Source of the DNA: Strigamia acuminata
Taxonomy: Eukaryota; Arthropoda; Chilopoda; Geophilomorpha; Linotaeniidae
Length of the DNA stretch: 64,000 nt
Assembly (NCBI GenBank): GCA_949358305.1
Contig: CASHSZ010000084.1
Span: forward strand, 235,647 to 299,646
Direction of reading: 5' to 3'
The position numbers were made by a program, and so were the translations under genes. Below, in pieces: positions 49,140 through 59,380 of this stretch. Below the pieces are notes generated by a model. That model did not search any database, was not told where the DNA came from, and saw only the letters and a program-made list of their open reading frames with translations. How positions within the stretch are numbered: the stretch's first letter is position 1; each line of letters opens with the position of its first letter.

Positions 49140-50684
49140 TTATTCAATTTCATATTCACCTTCGCTTTTGTCTCCATCTCCTATATCTTCACCATCTTCA
49201 CTTTTTACATCATTTTCATCATCATCTTCTCCGTCTACATCATTTTCATCATCTTCTTCTCCGTCTACATCATTTTCATCATCTTCTTCTCCGTCTACGT
49301 CATTTTCATCATCTTCTCCGTCTACATCATTTTCATCATCTTCTTCTCCATCTACATCATTTTCATGTTCAATACGCACATCCAGATTTTTACTTTGGAC
49401 ATGAGCCACAATCTCGTCATATTCTGGAAAATTAATATTAATGCATCCAATGACGATTAATTCAGTCAAGCGATTATCCGTTTCTAACAATTTTATGATC
49501 GAATTTACATCGATTGAATTACAATAATAAAGTGCTAAAACTTGAAGATTTGCAAGTGCATTCAATTCAACAATTTCAGATATGACACTATCTGTAAATG
49601 TTTGACAGCCAAACAAACGCAAGTTTACTACACTCGGACACGACACTGTCAGAAACATTTTCATTTGCGATTCGGTAAATCCGCCGTTTTCAAATTCATC
49701 ATTGATATGCAGTTTACGCAGATTCTTGAACACAGTACGTTCGGCCGAATCGAAAAGGGTACAATTATTCATCTTTAACGTCTCCAACATTGGACAAGAG
49801 CGAGCGGCAAGTCTAATATCAATTAATTGAACATTGAACAGCCAAAGGCTGGTCAACTGATGCATTAACGTATGCTTCAATATAATATTAATATTCATAG
49901 GGAATTGGTGAGACAGGATAATATTTAAATTGCGTAAATTTGGGAAAATTGAGGCCAGAATGGCAAAATCTTCGTCGTTTTCTATCAGGGTGTCGCTGTT
50001 TTCGATGCAATAAGTGCGCAGTGTCTTGTTTACTCTGAATTGTTGTATTAACAGTCGAAACAACGCCCGGTCGTGGCCGATTATAAAAGCTTTTAGGAGG
50101 GGAAGTTGGTTGAGGATCATAAACAAACCGTCTTGACTGATAAGAGTGCTAGTGAGATCCAAATACTCGAGTTTTGCACAAGTGGTCAAACAAAGCGGCC
50201 CGATTAATGTAACGTTGATGCAAAACGACAAATCCAGATGTCGCAATGCCGGACAGTTTGCGGCGATTTCGCCAACAACTCGGTCGGTGCATTCTCGTCG
50301 TTTCGATAAACTGAGGCGTTGAAGTTTCGGTAATTGGCGCACCAATTTTACCAGCGATTCAGACGGAATTTTTATATCGGATTCCAAATCCAGATGTAGG
50401 AGGTTGCAGCAAATTTGGCCTATTCTGTCCAGCAGAAGATGCGCGGGTCGATCGAACACGTGCAAATGGTGCAACGAATCTGCGCCGGAATGGATGAAAA
50501 CGTCGGCATCCAGACGCGGATCGGTCGGTCGAATTCGACGACACATTTGTTGGAAAACGTCATTGACTAGGCGGCTCGGTTGATAATTCAACAGTTGATT
50601 TTGCACGTTTGTGTCTGCAAAATTAGTCGTCACTGAGTTTAAACACAAATCGAAGAGGCTGGATGTTGATTTTCGGCACGGCAT
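49140..50684 (-). CDS. Leucine-rich-repeat protein A
   Basis: 514 aa from ATG 50684. Degenerate LRRs of the F-box/AMN1-like cysteine-containing type run from about 80 to 430 (LRHLDLSFC, LEYLDLTST, LRNLNI, VVNLRLFGC, LQVLALYYC). No clear F-box is seen in the N-terminal SLFDLCLNS region, though it sits where such a domain would be. The C-terminus is a tandem acidic tail of ENDVDGEED units (49205-49370). It is intronless, with a TATA box and a heat-shock-element-like motif upstream. A damaged tandem copy lies at 52081-54539. It may be a substrate adaptor or protein-binding scaffold; the partner is unknown. Confidence 0.8.
   Translation of the reverse strand: MPCRKSTSSLFDLCLNSVTTNFADTNVQNQLLNYQPSRLVNDVFQQMCRRIRPTDPRLDADVFIHSGADSLHHLHVFDRPAHLLLDRIGQICCNLLHLDLESDIKIPSESLVKLVRQLPKLQRLSLSKRRECTDRVVGEIAANCPALRHLDLSFCINVTLIGPLCLTTCAKLEYLDLTSTLISQDGLFMILNQLPLLKAFIIGHDRALFRLLIQQFRVNKTLRTYCIENSDTLIENDEDFAILASIFPNLRNLNIILSHQFPMNINIILKHTLMHQLTSLWLFNVQLIDIRLAARSCPMLETLKMNNCTLFDSAERTVFKNLRKLHINDEFENGGFTESQMKMFLTVSCPSVVNLRLFGCQTFTDSVISEIVELNALANLQVLALYYCNSIDVNSIIKLLETDNRLTELIVIGCININFPEYDEIVAHVQSKNLDVRIEHENDVDGEEDDENDVDGEDDENDVDGEEDDENDVDGEEDDENDVDGEDDDENDVKSEDGEDIGDGDKSEGEYEIE
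49203..49370. repeat. 30-bp tandem repeat coding the acidic tail of LRR protein A
   Basis: About five units of a CATCATTTTCATCATCTTCTT-like 27-30-bp motif that keep the reading frame, translating to repeated ENDVDGEED. Confidence 0.85.
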
Positions 50685-50833
50685 GTTGAAAATGATGCTG
50701 CGAATGGTGAATCAAATTAATTCTGTTAGAACGTAATCAATGCGTTGGTAGTGGCTTCACTGCAGAGTTCTTGTCAGCGTAAATGTTATGTGGCATACAA
50801 GATAACTTTGAAGTACCGTAAGAACTTTGGGTG

Positions 50834-50872
50834 TTTATATACCCAAAACACTGAACGTTCATAGAACGTTCT
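50834..50872 (-). promoter_or_regulatory. Heat-shock-element-like motif and TATA box of LRR gene A
   Basis: On the minus strand, four alternating nGAAn units (AGAAC GTTCT A TGAAC GTTCA, with one extra base in the middle; 50852-50872) lie 10 bp before TATATAAA (50841-50834), about 150 bp upstream of the ATG. The same GAA/TTC array is kept upstream of copy B (54722-54742). The arrangement matches HSF-driven promoters. Confidence 0.65.
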
Positions 50873-50949
50873 TTATGTACTTTATTCGTAGCCTACGATG
50901 GACGGAACTGGCGGGAATGTTTGATAATTGTGAATCGAGACGAAGCGAA

Positions 50950-51613
50950 GTCGTTCGTTCGTATCTCTGGTCGGTGACGATGCGAAGGCGATGATTTTAC
51001 CTGAATTAAACATCAAATCTGGTCATTTATCACGAAATTTGTACCATATTAACTCAATTTCACAAGTTTTTGACATTTTCATTGAAACTCATTTTTATTT
51101 TTATTTCTAATAGGCCTACAAACTTAATTTCAGTAATATTTAAAATTTAAATTGAGTTTTTCAGTCCAAGTTGCTTTTCAGTTTGTTTGTCGAGTGGTGT
51201 TTTTTTGAGGGAGTGTAAAATCCAACTCCCTACCTCCACGTGATCACCCCTGACTAAACTGATGACTTGAAACATCTCAGTGGAACCAGAAGAGAGCTCT
51301 GGTCATTGATTTGGGTTCTTAAACTTAGACTTATAGGAATATCAGTTCTTTGTCACTCTAACAGGTGCAAAGGATCAGTTATATTTGCTCCAATAGTTAA
51401 AGAATAAAGTCAGCACCAATGTAAATTCAACTTTCAACCTGCGTGTTTTATTTTCTCTGCATCTTACGCCATTTTGAACATTTACATTTTACTATAACTT
51501 TTAGAAGAATTAATTTGAGCAGAGTCTAAAGCACTATTCGCACTCTATCGAGAGCACTTAACTCATCCGCTTGTTTTTCTGGTAAAAAAGGTGGGACGAA
51601 GGAGAAATTGAAA
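50950..51613. other. Intergenic stretch, no gene seen
   Basis: AT-rich, without a supported frame. AATAAA occurs near 51402. Confidence 0.45.
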
Positions 51614-51890
51614 TTAAAGGTAATAATATTTTGGATCAAACTTATTAAAAATTTCCGTGAACCACGGTTCACGTTTTAGCTCCCAGTCCTCATCCTGCTC
51701 GTAGCGCTCGAAAACGGGTGCGTGGGTAGCCGTTTGGAGATCCAAAAGTTGAAAAACACAGGAAAAACGAACAAATTTAGTCGGGCCTAACTCCTGGTCA
51801 ACAGCTAACAAAGTTCCATCAATGCAGAAAACTTTACAAAAACTTGCTTGAAGAGTTGTCCTTATGTACTGCGAAGATTTCTATCCCATC
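51614..51890 (-). pseudogene. Fragment of an unidentified protein, possibly WD-repeat-like
   Basis: A minus-strand frame ends at 51614 and has coding character: IDGTLLAVDQELG, FQLLDLQTAT, then a charged tail (EDWELKREPWF). The IDGTLLAV ... LLDLQT pattern is like a beta-propeller blade. Just upstream in another frame, DGIEIFAVHKDNSSSKFL also looks coding, so one frame change separates them. A TACTAAC branch-like motif and ACAAG/G lie at about 51880-51905. Probably a pseudogene or last exon of an unknown gene. Confidence 0.35.
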
Positions 51891-52781
51891 CTTGTCGCCA
51901 AGTTAGTATGTATTTACTGAAGATGTATTTCGGATCTTGAGTCACCAAAGAACAGATCAGCCATTACGATTGGTAGAATTACAAGTATTTTATTTTATCC
52001 TAATTTTACATAGGAGGCGCGGGTACAACGCCAATAACAACCAGTGTTAGAAAATACTGGCAATGCAGTGAAGCGAAACGCTACAATAATCTTCTCCTGC
52101 AGAATACAGTATAAATACTCCATAATATTAATCCAGTTGTGATGGCAATGATAACACGACGCTTCACACTAACTCCTTCTACATGATCATTTTCATCATC
52201 TTCAACTGCAGCTAAATCATCATATTCATGTTCAATACGCACATCCAGATTTTTACTTCGCACATAAGCCACAATCTCATCATATTCTGGAAAATCAATA
52301 TTAAAGCATTGAATTAAGATTAATTCAGTCAAACGATTATCCGTTTCTAACAATTTCATGATCGAATTTACATCGAATTTACATCGATTGAATCACAATA
52401 AAGTGATAACACTTGAAGATTTGCAAGTGCATTCGATTCAACAATTTCCGATACGACACTATCGGTAAATGTTTCACAGCCAAACAAATCCACTTTTACT
52501 ACACTCGGACACGACACTGTCAGAAACATTTTCATTTGCGATTCCGTAAGTTCGCCGTCTTCAAATTCGTTATCGTCATTACCACAAACCAAACGCAGTT
52601 TACGCAGATTCTTGAACACAGTACGTTCGGCCGAATCGGAAATGGTACAATTATCAATCCATAACTTCTCCACCATTGGACAAGAGCGAGCGGCAAGTCT
52701 AATATCAATTAATTGAAGATCGAACAGACAAAGGCTGGTCAACTGATGCATTAACGTATGCTTCAATATAATATTAATACT

Positions 52782-53746
52782 TGCTGCGATCCGGGTTGAT
52801 ATCCACTTAATTTCTAATAAATTAAGCAGAAACCGCAGGTGAATGCTAAAATAGACTTACAATCAGCGGCCTTAAACTTGTCTAGGGTTAAGTTTAACAA
52901 GGAGAAATAAAAAGACGGTTTTATCAATAAAATATACACTTTTTATTCGTTTAATTACAATGACTAGTTTTAATATGAATTATAAATATCACGTATGCGA
53001 CAAGTCGCGAAATAATGAGCGGGAAATAACAATGGAAGGGCTTGCAACGACTGTTGCAAGCTACAAAGCGCGGCGAATGCGCTTGACAACCAAAGTTGTT
53101 AGGAAAATGGCTTCCACTATTTTCCTCGTCTTCACTCACACGTACGATGATCCTCGGATGATGGTTCACGGTGAGTCTTCCACACGAAGTACGATGGCAC
53201 GGGGCGGTGGTTCACGTTCGGGCAGGCGTCCGTTCACGTCCGATGGCGGTGGCAGCAGTTCGCGCTACTGCGACGGCGATGGTTCACGCGACACGGGAAA
53301 CTTCTCGTTACGATAGCTGGAATTAGCGACGGCTAATTCAAGCAAGATTGCTGGCTTTGTAAGTTGTTACAAAGCAAGCAGGTGAAACTGAGAAACACGA
53401 GTCCACTATCAATACTTTTCTTTCAGGAGCAAAAGCAGTGATGTTTGTGGTTGTGTGTTATTTTTCAGAGTCCCGATTTGAGCCAAGGCGCGAGCCCAGC
53501 ACGCTTCAATATTGCGCAGAAAACCTGCGCACTTAGCTCAAATGGGTGCAACTAGTGGTTATTACACCATATTGCACCATAACGGTTAATAACCGTCTTC
53601 ACCCCGGACAACCTGGGGTGATATGTGCCTAGAGAGGATTTCTCCCCTCGGTCACATGATCTGACTTGGCGTGTGCCACAGTCAAATTAATTAGAAGACA
53701 ATTAATTTTATCTTCTAAGTTGGTGAAATACATTGAGATCACCACA
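52782..53746 (-). repeat. Solo LTR of the ORF3-type gypsy lineage
   Basis: 965 bp with a 4-bp duplication TACT (52778-52781 and 53747-53750). On the minus strand it starts TGTGGTGATC and ends GGATCGCAGCA, like the LTR at 4336-5413. It arose by recombination between two LTRs. It contains seven short hairpins (53040-53375), annotated separately. Confidence 0.9.
53040..53375 (-). promoter_or_regulatory. Hairpin cluster in the solo LTR
   Basis: Checked stems: 53040-53048/53053-53061, 53066-53071/53079-53084, 53086-53090/53095-53099, 53101-53108/53119-53126, 53320-53327/53332-53339, 53341-53345/53348-53352, 53354-53362/53367-53375. All are perfect, four of them 8-9 bp, most with 2-4-nt loops. Confidence 0.75.
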
Positions 53747-54721
53747 TACTCATAGGGAATTGGTGAGACAGAAAAATATTTAAATTGCGCAAATTTGGGA
53801 AAATTGAGGCCAGAATGGCGAAATCTTCGTCGCCTTCTATCATAACGTCTTTGTCTTCGATGCAATAAGTGCGCAATGTCTTGTTTACTTTGAATTGTTG
53901 TTTTAACAGTCGAAACAACGCCTGGCCGTCGTTGATTTTAAAAGTTTTTAGGAAGTGAAGTTGGTTGAAAATCTTAAACAAACCTTCTGGACTGATACGA
54001 GTGCTAGTGAGATCCAAATACTCGAGTTTTGCACAAGCGGTCAAACAGAGCGCCCCGATTAATGTAACGTTGACACAAAACCACAAGTCCAGATGTCGCA
54101 ATGCCGGACAGTTTGCGGCGATTTCGGAAACAACTCGGTCGGTGCATTCTCGACTTTTCGATAAACTGAGGCGTTGAAGTTTCGGTAATTGGCGCACCAA
54201 TTTGACCAGCGATTCAGTCGGAATTTTAACATCGGATTCCAAGTCGAGATGCAAGAGGTTGCAGCAAATTTGGCCCATTCTGTCCAGTAGAAGACGCGCG
54301 GGTCGATCGAACACGTGCAACTGGTGCAACGAATATGCGCCGGAATGGATGAAAACGTCGGAATCCAGACGCGGATCGGTCGGTCGAATTCGACGACACA
54401 TTTGTTGGAAAACGTCGTTGACTAGTCGGTTTGGTTGATAATTCAACAGTTGATTTTTCACGTTTGTATCTGCCAAATTAGTCGTCAATGAGTTTAAACA
54501 CAAATCGTAGAGGCTGGATGCTGATTTTCGGCACGGCATGTTGACAACGACAATACGAATAGTGAATCAAATTAATTCTGTAATAACGTAATCAATACGT
54601 TGGTAGTGGCTTTACTGCAGTGTTCTTATTAGCGTGAATGTGGTTATGTGGCATACAAGACAACTTGGAAGTAAGAATTAACTTTATTCAATAACTTTGA
54701 GTGTCTAAATACCCAAAACAC

Positions 54722-54742
54722 TGAACGTTCATAGAACGTTCT
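54722..54742 (-). promoter_or_regulatory. Heat-shock-element-like motif upstream of LRR gene B
   Basis: The same four-unit GAA/TTC array as upstream of gene A. The TATA position reads TATTTAGA, so the core promoter has decayed while the GAA/TTC array has not. Confidence 0.6.
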
Positions 54743-54806
54743 TTATACGCTTTATTCGTACTTCGTAGAATACGATGGACGGAACTGGCGGGAGTGTTTG
54801 ATAATC

Positions 54807-55182
54807 CAACAGTAAATAATGGAGGAAAAGAGTGTTTTAATTTATTGGCTTCGTTGGTAATGTATTTAATCAATGTGGCGTCAAAAGTTGGATATTTTTT
54901 ATTAAAATAATTAGATTCTTTTGGTCAGCTAATCGTGTAGTTCTCTGATATGAAATGGCTAAACTTTCAATTTTGAAAAACAATTATTTTTAGAATGAAT
55001 TCTTTAAAATAAGAAGTACGTAATGCAAACTTAGAGATTTGTTCTATCTAGATGAGCTCTTCCCCCGTTTTTCGTTTGTGAACGCCATATCCACAACAAT
55101 TATGAATCGGTGAAGATGATCGAAGGCGATGATTATACCTAATTTGAACATCAAATTGGTCATTTATCACGAAATTTGTAAC
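54807..55182. other. Non-coding flank between LRR gene B and the gypsy remnant G4
   Basis: No gene. The part from about 55085 resembles the upstream region of gene A (near 50975-51050), with a stretch of unrelated sequence inserted before it. Confidence 0.5.
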
Positions 55183-55456
55183 TGTGAGAACCGAGTTGAT
55201 TGAAGATTGAGCAACTAGTGAGTTTTATTCTGCTGAATAATATTAGGGAAGGGTTGGTCAAAGTACAAGTACAAAGTACAGCGTTTTTTATTCGATATTA
55301 AAACAATGAGGCGATATTATTCGATATAGCTGGCGATATTATTCGATATAGCTGGCGATATTATTCGATATAGCTGGCGATATTATTCGATAATGCATTT
55401 AAACTAAACAAGCGATATAAAACATATATAGGAAATATTATTATTTAATTTTCACA
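55183..55456 (-). repeat. G4 3' LTR with 22-bp tandem repeats
   Basis: 274 bp, TGTGAAAATT to GGTTCTCACA on the minus strand. A unit of about 22 bp (GATATTATTCGATATAGCTG) is repeated roughly four times between 55312 and 55400. Confidence 0.75.
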
Positions 55457-55488
55457 CGGCCATTGACTGCTGTTGTGAGCGTCCTCGG

Positions 55489-55932
55489 TCACAGTGTCGG
55501 ATCCTCCTGGTCGTTGAAGAAAATTCGAATTTGGCTGGCATGGGCAGTTCGTTCTCGGTTGTCATCCTCTGCTCGTAAAATGTAGGTGTCCTCGCCTAGT
55601 GCCTTTGTGATGACGTGTGGACCTGCAAATAAACAACCAAATTTTCCCTGGCGTGCACCCTTGTAGTACAGTACTCGTTGTCCTTTTTGGATAGGGGATT
55701 TGCGGTGATGAGCATCGTATCGAGTCTTCTGTGAGTGTTGCGCTATACGCAATTTCTTGTGTGGTTTTGATGCGATTCCGTTCATTACGTTCTGCATAAT
55801 GTATGGGGCTGAAGCAACTCCCATGGGCATGCGACAAAATTCCATCCGAGGAGTGTTAAAAATGCGGTTTTGTGTCGATCGCTGGGCCTGATGGGAATGT
55901 GATAAAATGCCTTCTTGATGTCCGTTGTGCAA
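55489..55932 (-). pseudogene. G4 pol remnant: end of RT fused to integrase C-terminus
   Basis: The frame shifts by one base relative to the upstream pol frame in a T run (near 55870). It keeps FCRMPMGVASAPY of RT, then jumps at NGIASK to an integrase C-terminal chromo/SH3-like tail (KGQRVLYYKG, FAGPHVI). The RT active site, RNase H and integrase core were deleted. Confidence 0.75.
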
Positions 55933-56795
55933 AATATTTTACCGCCAAACCCAACAAGAGATTCAATTGTTTCGTCAATTGTTGGCATAATGTAGGATGA
56001 TAAGTCAAGAATTTTATTCAAATCTCGAAAATCAATCACCGGGCGTCGAGGCGTGCTTAAATGATTCGGCTGGTCAACCATAAATAGTGGAAAAGAATAC
56101 CGTGAGTTTGAGTCTTGGCAAATACCCAATTCCTTCCATTCCGTAATTGTATCTTGCAAAAATCGTTTGTCCGCTTCATTATATCGAAATGGTTTAATTC
56201 GTATTGGTGTATCGTGTTGCAAGGGAATTTCGCATTCCTCGTCTGAGCATAGGCCTAATTTTCGTCGATAGGTAAATGCTTCAATGTTGCGTATCAAAAT
56301 GTTGCGTAATGTTTCACGTTGTTTGGATGACACAGGAATCGTTATAGCGGTCATCACGGCCTGCAAATCTTCGAGAAATTTTTGCGGTAGGGCCTCGTTT
56401 GAATTCATGTCTGTCTCCTCGTTTTGTGCCATAATTTCGGATTTGTGTCTAGCGTCGGTCGTCGCGTCATCGCATGTTCGTGTTGTGATGTTACTCGAGT
56501 CGGTCGGTGTATCATCGCGTGTTCGTGGTTTGATGTCACTCGTTTCGGTTGGTGCATCAACTTGTTCCGTTTTGGTGATGTCGCAACTGGTTTCGGTCAG
56601 TGCTGCACCTCGTTGCGTTGTTTCGATGTCGTCACTAGTATCGGTCAGTGCAGCATCTCGTTGCGTTGGTTTGATGTCGTCACTTGTATCAGTCAGTGCA
56701 GCATCTCGTTGCGTTGGTTCAATGTCGTCACTTCTATCGGTCAGTGCAGCATCTCGTGTTGTATTTACGTTGGTGTTGCTGGAATCTGTTAGCAA
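55785..56795 (-). pseudogene. G4 pol N-terminal part (linker repeats and RT start)
   Basis: This begins with about five 16-residue repeats (DAALTDTSDDIKPTQ-like, 56530-56770), then gypsy RT from the IKPFRY region through DFRDLNKI and FCTTDIKKAFYHI. It is +1 to the gag/protease frame and overlaps it by 62 nt. Confidence 0.75.
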
Positions 56796-57648
56796 TCCAC
56801 GAATCGCAATATATGACGTTTGGCTCGTGGTTGATGGCTTTAAACAGACTTATATCACCATTTTCGTCTTGCAGCCAAGCAATGCCTGCTTGTGCTTTCC
56901 AATCAGTCCCAATGATGAGAGGAACAGGCAAGTTCTGAATTACGGTTGCGTTTTTGATTCGGGTTTTAAATGTTCCGAAGTGGATGTCTAAATCGACGGT
57001 TCCGATGGTCGGAGCATTTCCATTCGCGGTGTTGATGACAGTCGAAGGTGGTGACGGTCGAATTTGTGTCTCGGGCAGCAAAAAGACTTGATCAATCATC
57101 GTGGAATTTGATCCGCTGTCAAAAAGTGTTTCTAACTTCTTTCCCGCTTGCACGACATGGCAATTGGTCACAGAAAGTCCTTTATCCGGCCATTTCGATT
57201 TGATTGTGCACAAATTAATTTTGTCACCTGTTTTGAGTGGCTGATGAGGTGCGTTTTTGTTGCTAGGAGTCGTTTTCTCCTTCGTGGGGCGAGAAGTGCG
57301 CGTGTCGGGCAGTGAACAATCACTCGAAATGTGCCCAACGGCTTGACATCGATAGCACGTGACCTCTGATTTGTCCATACCTCGGTGATAATGTGCACTC
57401 GTCTCGATCTTTTGTGTCGTTGAATTTTCCGTGGATGATGGTTTCGTATATTTTTTATTTTTGTTATTGAAATTCGTAATTTGATTTCCAGTATATGCAT
57501 CTTTTTCGCCAGCAGTGGTCAGCTTTCGACGACAGTCTAAAATTTGTGCCTTTTCTGTCAACTCAGCAACTGACGAATAGGAGTGGGCAGCCAGAGGGTT
57601 TGCCCAAACATCTGATGTAATGCCCGCAAGAATGAGAAATGCGCTCAT
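56734..57648 (-). pseudogene. G4 gag C-terminus and protease
   Basis: One CCHC knuckle (CYRCQAVGHISSDC), then a retropepsin with LFDSGSNSTMI and LIIGTDW. The upstream gag continues in another frame at 57676-57885 and on to 57976, so at least two frame breaks lie in gag. Confidence 0.75.
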
Positions 57649-57976
57649 CCGTCGAGAGTTTGTATGGCGCCTTTTCTAACATTGCATTTTTGTCATAGAT
57701 GTAATTGTTTCAGACGGTGAGAGCTGGCGTGCAGCTTGATAAGTGAAAAAGTCCTGCAGTTGCATTCGATGTTTAAAACGGTTGCAAATTTCGTTTTTCC
57801 ATAGGTCCCATGTTGCAATCGTTTTTCCACATGTTTTCTGCCAATTTGATGCTTGACCTCCAAGTCGAGTTGCAGAATTCAACATCGTGAGAGGTGGCGT
57901 CCAGTTTGCAGAGTGGACACTCGTTCAACCTCTTTGATCCATTCAGTAACGTTGTCATGTTTTTCTCCGTTAAAAC

Positions 57977-59380
57977 ATGGACAGACCTAAGACGGCGTTT
58001 TACACACCTCAAGGTACCTTTCAGTTCGTGAAATTGCCCTACGGATTGTTAAATACACCTGTGGCATTCCAGCGACTAATGGGAAAGGTGCTCGGCGAAT
58101 CGAAGTTTAAGTGGGCGTTGCCCTACCTGGACTCGATTGTGGTGTTCAGCAAAACTTTTGAGGAACACCTGACACACCTGTCCGACGTGCTGAGCAGGCT
58201 GAGCAAATTTTGCTTGACCGCTAGCCCGTCTGGATCTTGTGTGATATCTACTTCTTGGGACTTTCTTGGCTATTCTATGACTCCCGCAGGTTTTCGACCG
58301 AACGAACGCCGTGTTCAGGCGATTGTGGACTACCCGCGACCAGCGAATGTCGCCCAGCTGCGACGTTTCCTCGGCATGTTTGGAGGAGACACACCGCCGA
58401 TCGAGGGACTGGAACATCTGTCAAACCCGCTGGATGACCTACTCACAGTGGGTACGGAATGGAATTGGTCCGACGAGTGTCAGGGAGTATTCGAATTTTT
58501 CAAGGATCATCTTTCGCGTGGGATCGTGCAGCCGATGCCTGATTTCGGCAAGATCTTTGTCATCCAGGCTGCCGCAAGTTTGACCGGGCTCGGTGCAGTC
58601 CTCACGCAGATCGATCATCTGGGGGTCAAAAGACCCGTTGCTTACGCGAGTCGTGCGCTGCAAGGCGCCGAGACAGTGTTAAGCCCGCCGGAACTCGATT
58701 GTCTGGCAGTTCTGCAGGCAGTCGCTTCCTTTCGATCTTTCATCGCGTATTCAAAATTCGAAATCGAAACAGGTTGCGTGGCGTTGTTTTGGTTATTACA
58801 CTCAATCAACACGTCAGGTCGCCTGGTGCGGTGGGCAATGCAACTCCAACAGGTGAGATTCTCGTTTAAATTCAGGAGAGATGTGGACGATCGGATCGCA
58901 GTTGCTCTTTCTCGTGTGGGCCTAGATGACGATGAAACGACATTGGCGGCCTCACGCGAAGAAAAAGCTGCTTCCGCGCTTGCCCACACTCTTGTTTCAG
59001 AAAGCCTCGCTGGTGCGATCATGTCTTACGATGAGATTAGGCAGAACCAGCGGGCAGACGCAGACTGTAGCGCGATCATGAGATGGTTAGACGAAGACCG
59101 AGATGACGACAGTCTTCTGGCCCAAATCCCACCATCCATGGCGCAATACATGTCCGATTATACGTTCGGCGATTTCGGAGAACTGTGTATCAATACCCCG
59201 TTCTCGTCCGAATCGTCACTGACCAGGGCGGAGCAAGGCTTGGACGTAAAAATCCTGATGCCTGCACCGCTAGCTGACCGTTGCCTCGACGTCATTCGAT
59301 TGCATCCTCGCTACACGCAGGATAACGCAGCCGAAATGGTGAAAAGACTACGACGCATTTTTTTCTGGCCAGGAACTTAG
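57977..59380 (+). CDS. Gypsy RT/RNase H-derived ORF lacking catalytic residues
   Basis: 467 codons, open, ATG 57977. It aligns with gypsy pol from just after the first RT aspartate to the integrase zinc region (ends RIFFWPGT, then stop). Where G2 has YLDD this has YLDS (50-53). TDAS is AAAS (198-201), TDHQAL is TGCVAL (265-270) and VADALSR is IAVALSR. Only the RNase H glutamate (E239) remains. It cannot be an active polymerase or RNase H. It is cut at the 5' end exactly where G4 ends, so the ATG lies at the junction. It may be a domesticated fragment or a decaying one that has avoided stops. Confidence 0.75.
   Translation: MDRPKTAFYTPQGTFQFVKLPYGLLNTPVAFQRLMGKVLGESKFKWALPYLDSIVVFSKTFEEHLTHLSDVLSRLSKFCLTASPSGSCVISTSWDFLGYSMTPAGFRPNERRVQAIVDYPRPANVAQLRRFLGMFGGDTPPIEGLEHLSNPLDDLLTVGTEWNWSDECQGVFEFFKDHLSRGIVQPMPDFGKIFVIQAAASLTGLGAVLTQIDHLGVKRPVAYASRALQGAETVLSPPELDCLAVLQAVASFRSFIAYSKFEIETGCVALFWLLHSINTSGRLVRWAMQLQQVRFSFKFRRDVDDRIAVALSRVGLDDDETTLAASREEKAASALAHTLVSESLAGAIMSYDEIRQNQRADADCSAIMRWLDEDRDDDSLLAQIPPSMAQYMSDYTFGDFGELCINTPFSSESSLTRAEQGLDVKILMPAPLADRCLDVIRLHPRYTQDNAAEMVKRLRRIFFWPGT

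Larger units (their letters stand above)
52081..54539 (-). pseudogene. Leucine-rich-repeat gene B, tandem copy of A, broken
   Basis: ATG 54539 starts a product very similar to LRR protein A. The frame is split by a 965-bp solo LTR (52782-53746, TSD TACT) after about 260 residues and resumes at 52766. A second break is an 11-bp direct duplication (CGAATTTACAT, near 52361-52383) absent from copy A, which shifts the frame at about 52368. The last part (52359-52081) has a short acidic piece and ends in a hydrophobic span with a basic tail (VIIAITTGLILWSIYTVFC), where A has the acidic repeats. Without the breaks it would be a membrane-anchored paralogue. Confidence 0.85.
55183..57976 (-). mobile_element. 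Gypsy-type remnant G4, internally deleted and 5'-truncated
   Basis: The 3' LTR is 55183-55456. Gag, protease and the RT start are present with frame breaks; the RT core, RNase H and most of the integrase are deleted. The 5' LTR and gag N-terminus are missing, cut at 57976 where a plus-strand gypsy frame begins. Confidence 0.8.

Noticed and set aside
57773..58012. 79-codon minus-strand frame crossing the G4/RT junction
   Set aside because: It joins two unrelated elements and is frame-shifted relative to G4 gag.
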